Source: Massilia sp. WG5 | Lineage (GTDB): Bacteria; Pseudomonadota; Gammaproteobacteria; Burkholderiales; Burkholderiaceae_D | Direction of reading: 5' to 3' | NCBI RefSeq assembly: GCF_001412595.2 | Contig: NZ_CP012640.2 | Span: forward strand, 3,720,001-3,784,000 | DNA: 64,000 nt | Shown: one piece after another, positions 1-9,003 of the stretch | Position numbering within the stretch: the stretch's first letter is position 1 | Layout: the number at the start of each line of letters is the position of its first letter | Made by a program: the position numbers and the translations under genes | Notes under the pieces: model-generated | The model's input: only the letters and a program-made list of their open reading frames with translations | What the model was told of the DNA's origin: nothing | Databases searched by the model: none

Positions 1-939
1 GGCCTGCTGGCCTACTTCCTGGCGCGCAGCCTGACGGTGCCGCTGCAGGAGGCGATCGCCGTGCTGCGCGCGATCCGCGGCGGGCACTATCGGGTCGAGC
101 TGCCGGTCACAACCGGCGGCGAGATCGGCGAGCTGCAGGCCTCGATCGGCGAGATGTCGGTGGCGCTCGACCGCTCCAAGCAGGACCTCGAGAACAAGGT
201 GGCCGAGCGTACCCGCGACCTGCTGGCGTCGCGCAACGAGGCGCTGCGCGCCGACGCCGACAAGCGCAAGCTGATCCAGAAGGTCAACAACATCATCGAG
301 GACGAGAGAAAAAGCATCGCGGTCGAGATCCACGACGAGCTGAACGCCTCCCTGATCGCGGTGCGCCTGGAATCCCAGACCATCCAGCAGCTGGCGGGCA
401 AGGCCGCGCCGGGCCCGGAAGTCGAGCAGATCGGCGCCAAGGCCCAGGCGATCACCAAGCTCGCGCTCGACCTGTACGCCAACGGCCGGCGCCTGGTGCG
501 GCGCCTGCGCCCGGAAGTGCTCGACATGCTGGGCCTGCACGGCGCGGTCGAGGAGATGGTCAGCCACTACCGCTCCAGTTCCGGCATCGATTTCGAATTC
601 CATACCGAGGGCGACTTCTCGCGCCTGAACAATGAGCTGGCGATCTCCGCCTACCGCATCGTGCAGGAAGCGCTGTCGAACATCATGAAGCACGCGCATG
701 CGTCCGCCGCCCACGTCAGCCTGGTGCTTGCCGACACCGACCAGGCCCTGCACATCGAAGTCGGCGACGACGGCGCAGGCTTCGATCCGGCCGTGTCGTC
801 CGAAGGGATCGGCATCATCGGCATGCGCGAGCGCGTGTTCGCGCTGGGCGGCACGATCCAGGTGCGTTCCCGGCCGGGGCGCGGCACGACGGTGGCGATC
901 ACGCTGCCGCTGGGCGGCGCATCCGAGGCACGCAACTGA
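1..939 (+). CDS. Sensor histidine kinase, NarX/UhpB type (5' end missing)
   Basis: The frame is open from the first base, so the N-terminus, with any sensor domain, lies outside the window. What remains starts with the end of a transmembrane helix (LLAYFLARSLTVPL) and a HAMP linker. A coiled coil follows, then a HisKA_3 dimerisation domain with the phospho-acceptor in EIHDELNASL. The C-terminus is an HATPase domain with an N-box (AYRIVQEALSNIMKHA), a G1 box (DDGAGFDP) and a G2 region (GIGIIGMRERV). This layout is that of inner-membrane NarX/UhpB/DegS kinases, which phosphorylate LuxR-type regulators. No partner regulator follows at the 3' side, so it probably lies upstream. The signal sensed cannot be told. 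Confidence 0.85.
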   Translation, partial: GLLAYFLARSLTVPLQEAIAVLRAIRGGHYRVELPVTTGGEIGELQASIGEMSVALDRSKQDLENKVAERTRDLLASRNEALRADADKRKLIQKVNNIIEDERKSIAVEIHDELNASLIAVRLESQTIQQLAGKAAPGPEVEQIGAKAQAITKLALDLYANGRRLVRRLRPEVLDMLGLHGAVEEMVSHYRSSSGIDFEFHTEGDFSRLNNELAISAYRIVQEALSNIMKHAHASAAHVSLVLADTDQALHIEVGDDGAGFDPAVSSEGIGIIGMRERVFALGGTIQVRSRPGRGTTVAITLPLGGASEARN

Positions 940-1005
940 GGTACATTAGCGGCTTCGCATCGCCCCGCTTCGCATCACCCATTATTCAAGAACCAAGACG
1001 CCATC

Positions 1006-2694
1006 ATGTCCAATGAATTGAAGACCCCTTTCGAGAAGGGCAACCAGAACCAGACCACCACCTGGGCCGACTGCATCGCCTGGTACGAAGACCTCGCCAA
1101 GCGCTATCCGCGCGTGCTGCGCTTCAGCCAGATCGGCACCTCGGATGCTGGCGTGCCCATCCACGCGGGCGTGGTCAGCGCCGACGGCGTGTTCGACCGC
1201 TTCGAGATCAAGCGCGACAAGCGCCCGGTGTTCTTCAACAATAACGGCATCCACCCGGGCGAGCCGGAAGGCGTGGACGCCTGCATGGCGCTGGTGCGCG
1301 ACTTCTGCCAGGAGCCGGAGCGCCTGGCGGGGTTGAAACGCACCGTATTCATCTTCATCCCGCTGTACAACGTCGACGGCGCCTTCAACCGCAACAACAG
1401 CTCGCGCGTGAACCAGGACGGCCCCGAGCAGTTCGGCTTCCGCGGCAACAGCCGCCACCTCGACCTGAACCGCGACTTCGTCAAGTGCGACACCTTCACC
1501 GCGCGCGTGTTCAACGAGTTCTTCACGGCCTGGGATCCGGATGTGATGGTCGACACCCACACCTCGAACGGCGCCGACTACAGCTATACCATGACCCTGA
1601 TCCAGACCCAGGCCGACAAGCTGGGCGGCGAACTGGGCGACTTCCTGCGCGACACCATGGTCCCGGCGATGTACGCCGAGATGGAAACGCGCGGCTGGCC
1701 GACCTGCCCCTACGTGAACCCGGTCAAGGATAGCCCGGACCAGGGCATCGCCGACTTCCTGGAGACGCCGCGCTTCTCGACCGGCTATGCGGCCCTGCAT
1801 TACACGATCGGCTTCATGCCCGAGACCCACATGCTGAAGCCCTTCGCCGACCGCTACCACTCGATGCGCGCGCTGGTCGAGACCGCGCTCGGCTTCACGG
1901 TCGCGAACGGCGAGAAGATCGTCCAGCTGCGCCGCGCCGCCAGGGACCTCGGCCGCACCCGCCGCGAGTGGCCGATCCACTGGTCGATGGACGACGCGAA
2001 CCCGTCGACTTTCCGTTTCAAGGGCTACGAGGCGAAGTACAAGCCCAGCAACCTGGGTAACTACCAGCGCTTGTGGTACGACCGCAGTGCCCCGTTCGAG
2101 AAGGACATCCCCTATTTCAACCGCTTCCCGGCCGACGTGGTCGTGTGGGCGCCGCGCGCCTATGTGGTGCCGCAGCAGTGGCGCGAGGCGATCGAGCGCC
2201 TGCAGTGGAACGGCGTGCGCATGGAGCGTGTCGAGGCCGACCGCGTGCAGACCGTGGCCTGCTACCACGTCCGCTCGGTGACGTCGCGCCCGCACGCCTA
2301 CGAAGGCCATATGTTCCACGACGACGTGCAGCTGGAGCGCCGCAGCGCCACCGTGACCCTGCGCGCCGGCGACTACGTCGTGCCGCTGGACCAGGACAAG
2401 GCGCGCTACGCGGTCGAGATGCTCGAACCGCTGGGTCACGACAGCTTCTTCCGCTGGGGCTTCTTCAACAGCGTGCTGGAAAAAAAGGAAGCGTATTCGG
2501 ATTACGTGTTCGAGGACGAGGCCGAGAAGCTGCTGCGCGACGAGCCGGAACTGGCGGCCAGGTTCGAGGACTGGAAACAGGACAATCCGCACCTGCTGGA
2601 GAACCAGGAAGCGGTGCTGGACTTCATCTTCGCCAACTGCGCGCGCTACCGCGAGCCGGAGTGGCGCCGTTATCCGGTCTTCATGATCGACTGA
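1006..2694 (+). CDS. M14-family zinc carboxypeptidase
   Basis: A 562-residue zinc metallopeptidase of the M14 (carboxypeptidase A-like) fold. The zinc site is visible as HPGE (H83, E86) with the third ligand H185 in VDTHTSNG. The substrate carboxylate-binding Asn-Arg pair is in HLDLNRDF, about residues 151-158. A candidate general-base glutamate is E273 in FMPETHML. No signal peptide is visible, so it should act in the cytoplasm on peptides or N-acyl amino acids; the real substrate is not deducible. It lies 26 bases upstream of the secreted cytochrome c/dehydrogenase gene and could be cotranscribed with it, though the two have no obvious shared function. Confidence 0.85.
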   Translation: MSNELKTPFEKGNQNQTTTWADCIAWYEDLAKRYPRVLRFSQIGTSDAGVPIHAGVVSADGVFDRFEIKRDKRPVFFNNNGIHPGEPEGVDACMALVRDFCQEPERLAGLKRTVFIFIPLYNVDGAFNRNNSSRVNQDGPEQFGFRGNSRHLDLNRDFVKCDTFTARVFNEFFTAWDPDVMVDTHTSNGADYSYTMTLIQTQADKLGGELGDFLRDTMVPAMYAEMETRGWPTCPYVNPVKDSPDQGIADFLETPRFSTGYAALHYTIGFMPETHMLKPFADRYHSMRALVETALGFTVANGEKIVQLRRAARDLGRTRREWPIHWSMDDANPSTFRFKGYEAKYKPSNLGNYQRLWYDRSAPFEKDIPYFNRFPADVVVWAPRAYVVPQQWREAIERLQWNGVRMERVEADRVQTVACYHVRSVTSRPHAYEGHMFHDDVQLERRSATVTLRAGDYVVPLDQDKARYAVEMLEPLGHDSFFRWGFFNSVLEKKEAYSDYVFEDEAEKLLRDEPELAARFEDWKQDNPHLLENQEAVLDFIFANCARYREPEWRRYPVFMID

Positions 2695-2720
2695 GCGCTG
2701 GATTCAACAAGGAGAACAAT

Positions 2721-4418
2721 ATGCATCGATCCATTTTGGCGGCGAACATCGCCGCGCTGGCGTGGCTGGCGGCAGGGGCCGCGCAGGCCGCGCCGGCGGC
2801 CGGCCAGACCTATTTCGAGCGCAACTGCGCGAGCTGCCACACGGTCGATCCCAAACTGGGTTCGCGCGCCGGTCCGGGCCTGTACAACGTGGTGGGCCGC
2901 AAGGCCGCCGCGGTGGCCGGCTACAACTACACCGATGCGCTGACCAGGGCCGGCGCCGCCGGCAAGACCTGGACCCGCGAGGAGCTCGACGTCTTCCTGC
3001 GCGATCCGAGCAAGGACGTGCCGGGCACCGCCATGCCGATCGGGATCGCCGACGCCAGGGCGCGCGCCGCCGTGATCGACTACCTGGCGTCGCAGAGCGG
3101 CAAGGCGGCGCCGACGGCGGCCGCGGCGCCGACAGGCGCGAACGGCGGCGACAAGGCCGGCGCCTGGCTCGATGACAAGCCGGGCGACCTGCACCATCTC
3201 ACCGTGGACAAACTGGCGGCGCCGTTCGCCAGCGACAGCGCCGGCAACGGCCCGAAAGTCGCCGCGCGTCCGGACAATGCGATGCCGGCCGTGCCGAAGG
3301 GCTTCAAGGTCTCGATGTTCGCAGCCGACACCGGCAAGGCGCGCCTGGCCTTGCGCGCGCCGAACGGCGACATCATCGTCTCCGAGGCGAGCAAGGGCCA
3401 GGTCAGCATCCTCCGCCCGGGCAAGGGCGGCGACAAGGCGGACAGCAGCAGCGTGTTCGCCAGCGGCCTGTCGCGCCCCTACGGCCTGGCCCTGTGGCCG
3501 TCCGGCGCGAATCCGAAATACCTGTACGTCGCCAACGTCAACTCGGTGGTGCGCTTCCCGTATTCGGTCGGCGACCTGAAGGCGAAGGGCGAGCCGGAGA
3601 CCATCGTCGAGAAGATCGCCGACACCGGCGGCGGCCACGTCACGCGCACGCTGGCGTTCTCGAAGGACGACAAGACGATGCTGCTGTCGGTCGGCTCGGC
3701 CACCAACATCGCCTCGAACATCGGCCCGAAACCGCCCGAGGCGCTGGCGCAATGGGAAGCGAAGCATGGCCTGGGCGCCGCCTGGGGCGAAGAGACCGAC
3801 CGCGCCGCGGTGCTGGCCTTCGACGCCGACGGCAAGAACCGCCGGCCCTTCGCCAACGGCCTGCGCAACTGCGTCGGCATGCTGGTGCACCCGCAGACCG
3901 GCGACCTGTTCTGCAGCGTGAACGAACGCGACGAGCTGGGCGACAACCTGCCGCCGGACTACGTCACGCGCGTGAAGCAGGGCGGCTTCTACGGCTGGCC
4001 GTGGTACTACCTGGGCGCGCACGAAGACCCGCGCCTGAAGGGCATCCGCCCCGACCTGAAGGACAAGGTGACGATCCCCGACACCCTGATCCAGGCGCAC
4101 TCGGCGCCGCTGGGCATGGTGGTCTACCAGGCTCCGGCGGGCGCCCGGCACGCCTTCCCGAAAGAGTACGAGGGCGACATCTTCCTGGCCCTGCACGGCT
4201 CCTGGAACCGCGCGACCCGCACCGGCTACAAGGTGGTCCGCGTGATGATGAAGAACGGCGCGCCGACCGGCCAGTACCAGGACTTCATGACCGGCATGGT
4301 GCTGAGCGACCGCGACGTCTGGGGTCGTCCGGCCGCGGTGACGGTGGCGCAGGACGGGGCGCTGCTGGTGGTCGACGACGCGGGCGGGGTGGTGTGGCGC
4401 GTGGCGCCGGAACGATGA
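2721..4418 (+). CDS. Secreted cytochrome c - PQQ-type sugar dehydrogenase fusion
   Basis: The ATG at 2721 was chosen because an AAGGAG ribosome site lies just upstream and the next residues form a Sec signal peptide ending about AQA-AP (residue 24). The mature protein starts with a class I cytochrome c domain: heme motif CASCH at 36-40 and a likely Met axial ligand at M105 in GTAMPIG. An Ala/Gly-rich linker leads to a six-bladed beta-propeller of the soluble glucose/sorbosone dehydrogenase family (about residues 190-565). In known family members the propeller oxidises an aldose or alcohol using PQQ and passes electrons to heme c. Location is periplasmic. An open frame continues about 650 bases upstream, but that part overlaps the M14 gene and is not coding. 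Confidence 0.8.
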   Translation: MHRSILAANIAALAWLAAGAAQAAPAAGQTYFERNCASCHTVDPKLGSRAGPGLYNVVGRKAAAVAGYNYTDALTRAGAAGKTWTREELDVFLRDPSKDVPGTAMPIGIADARARAAVIDYLASQSGKAAPTAAAAPTGANGGDKAGAWLDDKPGDLHHLTVDKLAAPFASDSAGNGPKVAARPDNAMPAVPKGFKVSMFAADTGKARLALRAPNGDIIVSEASKGQVSILRPGKGGDKADSSSVFASGLSRPYGLALWPSGANPKYLYVANVNSVVRFPYSVGDLKAKGEPETIVEKIADTGGGHVTRTLAFSKDDKTMLLSVGSATNIASNIGPKPPEALAQWEAKHGLGAAWGEETDRAAVLAFDADGKNRRPFANGLRNCVGMLVHPQTGDLFCSVNERDELGDNLPPDYVTRVKQGGFYGWPWYYLGAHEDPRLKGIRPDLKDKVTIPDTLIQAHSAPLGMVVYQAPAGARHAFPKEYEGDIFLALHGSWNRATRTGYKVVRVMMKNGAPTGQYQDFMTGMVLSDRDVWGRPAAVTVAQDGALLVVDDAGGVVWRVAPER

Positions 4419-4602
4419 GGTAAGCGGTGGGCGGCAGGTCGCCTGTCCGCCCGCGTCACAGCGACTACCTTGTCGAGAATATTTACAATATTTTAGGGAG
4501 GAGAAACTTTAATTTCTTTAAGTAATTGAAATTATTGAAAAATTGCCCTTTGGCATAGGACTTGCTTGGCATTCCGGCACTCAAACCATAACTAGGAAAC
4601 CC
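4419..4602. other. Intergenic region upstream of the PEP-CTERM gene
   Basis: The first part is GC-rich and contains one TGTCCG element near 4444. From about 4478 it turns strongly A/T-rich and includes a perfect dyad AATATT-tac-AATATT (about 4479-4493) and an AATTTC...GAAATT inverted repeat. The sigma-54 promoter annotated at 4551 sits at its end. No coding potential is seen here. Confidence 0.6.
4551..4566 (+). promoter_or_regulatory. Sigma-54 promoter of the PEP-CTERM gene
   Basis: TGGCATAGGACTTGCT fits the RpoN consensus TGGCACRNNNNTTGCW at 15 of 16 positions. The invariant GG (-24) and GC (-12) have correct spacing. Transcription should start near 4576, about 27 bases before the ATG at 4603. 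The A/T-rich upstream DNA could carry activator or IHF sites. Confidence 0.75.
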
Positions 4603-5157
4603 ATGAAAGTCCTGAAATCCCTTCTCCTGGCAGCATGCGCTGCGGCGTCGTTCGGTGCACAAGCTACCACGATCGATTTTGCAACTTACGATGGCGCTCT
4701 GGCGTCGGTGAACGATGCACACTTTTCACTGGCAGGTGACGGTGAGCAGGGCACCCCGTCGGCGTACTATGGTTACTTGTTCAATTCCGTCGATGGCCCT
4801 GTCTACCCGACCAACTCGATCCTGAAAATCCAGTTCGATCAAGACGTCACTGGTGTCAATTTCGTGTTCAACACCTTTGGCGACAAGCCAACCACGGCCT
4901 GGTCGCTGTTCGATGCGACCCATACGCTGATCAGCACAGGCCATCTGTCATGGGAAAACGATGTGTCCTATGACTTGTCACAGTTCGGCAATGTCCGCAG
5001 CATCGAATATAACAACGGCGGAAATAACTGGTACTTCGGCGTCAGGAGCCTGACCTACACCGCTGAGGCGGCCGACGTGCCGGAGCCGGCTTCGCTGTCG
5101 CTGCTGGGCATGGGCGTGGCCGGCCTGCTGCTGGCGCGCCGCCGCAAGGCCGCCTGA
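4603..5157 (+). CDS. PEP-CTERM sorting domain protein
   Basis: A secreted protein of 184 residues. An N-terminal Sec signal (MKVLKSLLLAACAAASFGAQA) is followed by a beta-rich body of about 130 residues, unlike anything I can name. The C-terminus is a PEP-CTERM tail: VPEPASLSLLGMG, a hydrophobic helix and an RRRKAA basic end. Family knowledge: exosortase (EpsH/XrtA) cleaves such tails at PEP and releases or anchors the protein at the surface, often with exopolysaccharide. No exosortase gene lies in this window. Codon use is more A/T-rich than in its neighbours. The ATG at 4603 was chosen because it starts the signal peptide; an in-frame ATG 60 bases upstream overlaps the promoter. Confidence 0.88.
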   Translation: MKVLKSLLLAACAAASFGAQATTIDFATYDGALASVNDAHFSLAGDGEQGTPSAYYGYLFNSVDGPVYPTNSILKIQFDQDVTGVNFVFNTFGDKPTTAWSLFDATHTLISTGHLSWENDVSYDLSQFGNVRSIEYNNGGNNWYFGVRSLTYTAEAADVPEPASLSLLGMGVAGLLLARRRKAA

Positions 5158-5196
5158 TCCGGCCACTCGGGAGCCGTTCGCAGCATGAAACAAGAG

Positions 5197-5222
5197 TGCC
5201 GTTCAGCCGAGGCTGAGCGGCA
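5197..5222. terminator. Hairpin between convergent genes, probable terminator
   Basis: An 11-bp stem with one G-U pair (TGCCGTTCAGC / GCTGAGCGGCA) and a CGAG loop lies between the PEP-CTERM gene and the convergent DUF885 gene. On the minus strand it is followed by CTCTTGTTTC, a modest T-rich tail. It probably works mainly for the DUF885 transcript. Confidence 0.55.
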
Positions 5223-5248
5223 TGCGGACATACCCCGGTCTTGCTACG

Positions 5249-7063
5249 TCATTTGGACTCGGCAATCCACCGATCCACCTTCTTCTCCAGCAGCGCCAGC
5301 GGCAGCGTACCTTCGCCCAGCACGATCTCGTGGAATTTCGGCAGGCTGAACTTCGGCCCCAGGGCCGATTCGGCGCGGCGGCGCAGTTCCTGGATCTTCA
5401 GGGAGCCGATCTTGTAGCCCAGCGCCTGGCCCGGCCAGGCCATGTAGCGTTCGGTCTCGCTGCGTGCGATCGATTCCGGATAGCCGAGGGTCTCGCGCAT
5501 GTACTGGATCGACTGCTCGCGGGTCCAGCCTTTCGCGTGCATGCCGGTGTCGACCACCAGGCGCACGGCGCGCAGCATCTCGTCGTTCAGGTGGCCGAAA
5601 TAATCTTCCGGCTTGTCGAACAGGCCCATCTCCTTGCCGAGGGTTTCGGCGTACAGCGCCCAGCCTTCGGTGAAGGCGTTGTTGCCGCCGAACTTGCGGA
5701 AGTTCGGCAGCTCCAGCTCCTGCATCAGGGCGATGTGGAAGTGGTGGCCCGGCTGGCCCTCGTGCAGGAACAGCGTCACCATGCCGGTGCTGCCGTACTG
5801 GGTCGGGTCGTTCACGACCGACCAGAACACGCCCGGACGCGAACCGTCCACCGCCGGCGGCGTGTAGTGGTCGGAAGCCGTGGCGCGCGACAGTTCCGGC
5901 TCCAGGCGCAGGTCGAGCGGGGTCTTCGGACGCAGCGTGAACAGCGCCGGCAGCTTGGTGTTCAGCTGGGCGTTCAGCTTGCGGTAGACGTCGATGATCT
6001 CGCCTTCGGTCTTGAACGGCTTGTACTTCGGCTGCGACAGCACCCAGGTCGGCAGGCCGGCGGCCGGGCCGTCGTAACCCATCTGCGGGCCGATGCGCGC
6101 GTATTCGCCCTGGATGCGCGCCACTTCCTTCAGGCCGATCTGGTGGATCTGCTCCGGCTGCAGGTCGGTGGTGGTCTGGCTCGCCACGCGCACCAGGTAC
6201 CAGTCCTTGCCGTTCGGCAGGGCGCTCCAGCCGGTGCTGGTGCGGCAGGCCGGGATGTAGTCCTTTTCGAGGAAGGCGGCCAGGCGGGCCAGCGCGGGGT
6301 TCAGCTTGCCGGCGATGGCGGCGCGGTAGCCGGCCGTCAGCTTCTTCCTGTCGGCCTCCGGGAAGGAAGCCGGCAGTTGCTTGATCGGGGTGTAGTAGAT
6401 GCTGTCTTCCGGCTTGTCCGCCACCAGCTTCTTGAACTGGGGCAGGGCGGACAGCATGACGGCCTTCGGCTGCACCACGCCGCGCTTCATCCCTTCGCGC
6501 ATGTTCGCGATCGCCTGGTCGATCCACGGGCCGAGCTGGTTCAGGCGGCTCAGGTAGGCCTGGTAGTCCTTCACGCTCGACAGCGGCTGGGCGCCTTCGC
6601 CGCTCGAGTAATTCGCCAGCGTCACCGGCAGGCTGTCCATCTGGTTGAGCGGCAGCAGGTGCTCGGGGAAGGGCTCGAAGCGCAGCGCCGTCGCCAGCTC
6701 GTAGTCAAGGATGTCGTAGCTGGTCTGGTCGCGCTGCGACAGGGCCTCGCGATGGATCGTGTGCAGGCGTTTCAGGTAGCCCTTGTAGCGCGCGAACTGG
6801 GCGGCCCGGTTCTTGGCCGAGATCGACATGCCGATCTGGTCGGCAAAGCGGTTGTCGCCGCTCTCGCCGGCCGAGACCGGGTCGAAGCGCGCCAGCGCAT
6901 CGTAGTACTCGTCGCCCAGCTTGTTCAGGCGCTGCGATTCGGCGTTGGTGCTCGCGGCGGTGGTCTTGGCGGCGGCCGGTGCAGCGGTGGAGACGGCGCC
7001 GGCGGGCGCGCAGGCCAGTGCGGCGGCGCAGGCGATCGCGCCCAGCTTCAGGATGTGATTCAT
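5249..7063 (-). CDS. DUF885 family (zinc-peptidase-like) secreted protein
   Basis: 604 residues with a Sec signal peptide (MNHILKLGAIACAAALACAPAGA). The body matches the DUF885 family. Its hallmark is the metal-site helix HEGQPGHHFH, starting at H434, followed by a second motif TEGWALYAE that supplies a Glu. Family knowledge: DUF885 proteins are predicted M2/M3-like zinc peptidases of the envelope, and few have been tested. The last residues are helical with no membrane anchor, so the protein is probably periplasmic. It is read alone; a terminator hairpin separates it from the binding-protein gene upstream. Confidence 0.8.
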   Translation of the reverse strand: MNHILKLGAIACAAALACAPAGAVSTAAPAAAKTTAASTNAESQRLNKLGDEYYDALARFDPVSAGESGDNRFADQIGMSISAKNRAAQFARYKGYLKRLHTIHREALSQRDQTSYDILDYELATALRFEPFPEHLLPLNQMDSLPVTLANYSSGEGAQPLSSVKDYQAYLSRLNQLGPWIDQAIANMREGMKRGVVQPKAVMLSALPQFKKLVADKPEDSIYYTPIKQLPASFPEADRKKLTAGYRAAIAGKLNPALARLAAFLEKDYIPACRTSTGWSALPNGKDWYLVRVASQTTTDLQPEQIHQIGLKEVARIQGEYARIGPQMGYDGPAAGLPTWVLSQPKYKPFKTEGEIIDVYRKLNAQLNTKLPALFTLRPKTPLDLRLEPELSRATASDHYTPPAVDGSRPGVFWSVVNDPTQYGSTGMVTLFLHEGQPGHHFHIALMQELELPNFRKFGGNNAFTEGWALYAETLGKEMGLFDKPEDYFGHLNDEMLRAVRLVVDTGMHAKGWTREQSIQYMRETLGYPESIARSETERYMAWPGQALGYKIGSLKIQELRRRAESALGPKFSLPKFHEIVLGEGTLPLALLEKKVDRWIAESK

Positions 7064-7089
7064 GTGTGTTCCGTGCTTTGAAATGAATA

Positions 7090-7121
7090 AGGCGGCGACA
7101 AGGATAACCCTTGCGCCGCCT
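7090..7121 (-). terminator. Terminator after the amino-acid binding protein gene
   Basis: A long stem (AGGCGGCG then CAAGG pairing with CCTTG then CGCCGCCT, one bulged A, loop ATAAC) lies just past the stop of the minus-strand gene at 7151. On that strand it runs into TATTCATTTC. The structure is symmetric but has no T-run on the plus strand. Confidence 0.7.
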
Positions 7122-7150
7122 GCGGCCCAGTCTTTACGGGTGCTTGTTGA

Positions 7151-8290
7151 TCAATAGCTCGCCAGCGGCGCCAATGCGCCGTCCTTGAAGGTGTACACCG
7201 TCACCGCAGTCTTCTTCAGGTTGCCATTCGGGTCGTAGCCATAGGTGCCGGCCACGCCCTGGTAGCTCATGGTGTGCAAGGCTTTGCTTACCGCGGCCGC
7301 GTCGACCGTGTTCGCATTCCTGATGGCCTGGGCGATGAACATCGTCTGGTCGTAGAAGGCCGGTGCGTAGACGTCCGGATCGCGCTGGAAGCGCTGCTTG
7401 TAGCGGGTTTTGAACGCCGGGCCGCCGGGCTGTTTGTCGAGCATGGCGCCGGCCTGGGCGCACAGCACGTTGCCGCCGACGGCGTCGCCGCCCAGCTTGG
7501 CCATCTCCGGGCTGCACAGGGTGTCGCCGCCGAGCAGGCGGACGTTCGCCAGGCCGAGCTGCTTCATCTGGCGCGCCATCGGCGCCGCCTGCGGCGCATA
7601 GCCGCCAAAGAAGATCGCGTCGACCTTCTTCGCGCGGAAGGCGGTCAGGATCGAGGCGAAGTCGCTGGCCTTGTCGGTGGTGAACTCGCGGCCGGCCACG
7701 CTCAGGCCGGAGGCGCGCGCCTGCTTGGCGAATTCGTCGGCGATGCCCTGGCCGAATGCGGTGCGGTCGTCGATCACGCCGACGGTCTTGATCTTCAGTT
7801 CCTTGGCCGCGTAGGACGCCATCGAGCCGCCGACCTGGTTGTCGCTGGCGACGATGCGGAACACGTTCGGATAGCGCGACTGGGTGATCTTCGGATTGGT
7901 GCCGACCGTCGACATCAGCATGCCGGCATCGTTGTAGACGCGCGACGCGGGAATCGCGACGCCCGAGTTATACGGGCCGAGCACGAACTTCACGCCGGCG
8001 TCGGCGAATTTCTGCGCCACGTTCACGCCGGCCTTGGGGTCGCCCTGGTCGTCTTCGGACATCAGTTCGAAGCGGAGCAGCTTGCCGCCCACTTTCAGCT
8101 TCTGCGCGTTGAGTTCTTCGACCGCCAGGCGCACGCCGTTTTCATTGTCCTTGCCGGCGAAGGCGTTCGCGCCCGAGAGGGGGCCGCTCACGCCGATGCG
8201 CACCAGCTGGTCCTGCGCCTGCGCGGAAGCGCCGAACGCCGTCAGGGCCGCGGCCAGCGCCAGCGGCGCAATCTTGAATTTCGATGGCAT
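7151..8290 (-). CDS. Branched-chain amino-acid type ABC substrate-binding protein (orphan)
   Basis: 379 residues of the LivK/Leu-Ile-Val-binding periplasmic family (type I periplasmic fold). There is a signal peptide ending at AQAQD. The first lobe begins VRIGVSGPLSG, and the lobe junction reads GPYNSGVAIPASRVY. Hinge and C-terminal regions (YAPAFYDQTMFIAQAI, GVAGTYGYDPNGN) are typical. It captures amino acids or similar polar ligands for an ABC importer. No permease or ATPase genes are adjacent, so the transporter is elsewhere or the protein serves a sensor. An Lrp-family regulator gene lies just upstream on the same strand. Confidence 0.87.
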   Translation of the reverse strand: MPSKFKIAPLALAAALTAFGASAQAQDQLVRIGVSGPLSGANAFAGKDNENGVRLAVEELNAQKLKVGGKLLRFELMSEDDQGDPKAGVNVAQKFADAGVKFVLGPYNSGVAIPASRVYNDAGMLMSTVGTNPKITQSRYPNVFRIVASDNQVGGSMASYAAKELKIKTVGVIDDRTAFGQGIADEFAKQARASGLSVAGREFTTDKASDFASILTAFRAKKVDAIFFGGYAPQAAPMARQMKQLGLANVRLLGGDTLCSPEMAKLGGDAVGGNVLCAQAGAMLDKQPGGPAFKTRYKQRFQRDPDVYAPAFYDQTMFIAQAIRNANTVDAAAVSKALHTMSYQGVAGTYGYDPNGNLKKTAVTVYTFKDGALAPLASY

Positions 8291-8354
8291 TACCAGTCTC
8301 CGTTATGTTCCAACGGGCGCCATCATCGCATGATTCGGTAGGCCTGGAACAGCG

Positions 8355-8840
8355 TCAGGCGGCGAGCCCGTGCGAAATCAGCTCCAGCGGCAGCGCCGTG
8401 GTGCACTTGATCTGTTCCATCGAGAAGGCCGAGGAGACGCCGGCCAGCTGGGCCGTCTTGATCAGCTTCTTGTAGAAGCGGTCGTAGCCTTCGATGTCGG
8501 TGGTGACCACCTTCAGCAGGTAGTCGATGTCGCCGCTCATGCGGTGGAATTCGAGCACCTCGGGCAGGGACACGACGGCCGCGGCGAAGCGCTCCAGCCA
8601 TTTTTCGTCGTGTTCCTTGGCGCGCACGCTGACGAAGACCGTGACCGGCAGGCCGACCTTGTTGCGGTTGACGATGCTGACGCGACTCTCGATATAACCC
8701 TCTTCCTCCAGACGCTTGACGCGCTTCCAGCAGGGAGTGCTGGACAGCCCGACTTTCTCGCTCAGACCGGAAATCGACAGGGTAGCGTCCGCTTGCAGGG
8801 CGGCAAGAATCGCGCAATCGTATTTGTCGAGTGAATTCAT
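8355..8840 (-). CDS. Lrp/AsnC regulator, DecR (YbaO)-like
   Basis: 161 residues. The N-terminus is an AsnC-type winged HTH (LDKYDCAILAALQADATLS, recognition helix STPCWKRVKRLEEEGYI). It is followed by a RAM ligand domain with EVLEFHRMSGDIDYLLKV. From memory it resembles E. coli DecR/YbaO strongly, including the closing MEQIKCTTALPL. DecR responds to cysteine and switches on cysteine detoxification. The gene is divergent from the cysteine desulfurase/rhodanese fusion at 9004, which fits control of that gene by cysteine. The target and ligand are inferred, not shown. Confidence 0.85.
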   Translation of the reverse strand: MNSLDKYDCAILAALQADATLSISGLSEKVGLSSTPCWKRVKRLEEEGYIESRVSIVNRNKVGLPVTVFVSVRAKEHDEKWLERFAAAVVSLPEVLEFHRMSGDIDYLLKVVTTDIEGYDRFYKKLIKTAQLAGVSSAFSMEQIKCTTALPLELISHGLAA

Positions 8841-9003
8841 TTGGTTTATGCAGTAAGAATGAGAATGTCAGTTCTTCTTTGAAGCGAAAACTAAGGAATT
8901 TTAGTACATCTTATTCTGCGTCAGCCCCTAACATATTACTCAACTATAGCCCCTTGTGCGCAAATTATTTTTTGTTTTTAGCAATCTTTCCGAGATTTAA
9001 TTC
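8841..9003. promoter_or_regulatory. Divergent control region, Lrp gene / cysteine desulfurase fusion
   Basis: A 163-base spacer, clearly A/T-rich against its surroundings. It holds a loose dyad (AAGAATGAGAATGTCAGTTCTT at about 8854-8875) and T-tracts near 8970. Lrp-family proteins bind A/T-rich dyads, so this is the likely operator for both genes. No clear Shine-Dalgarno precedes the ATG at 9004. Confidence 0.5.
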
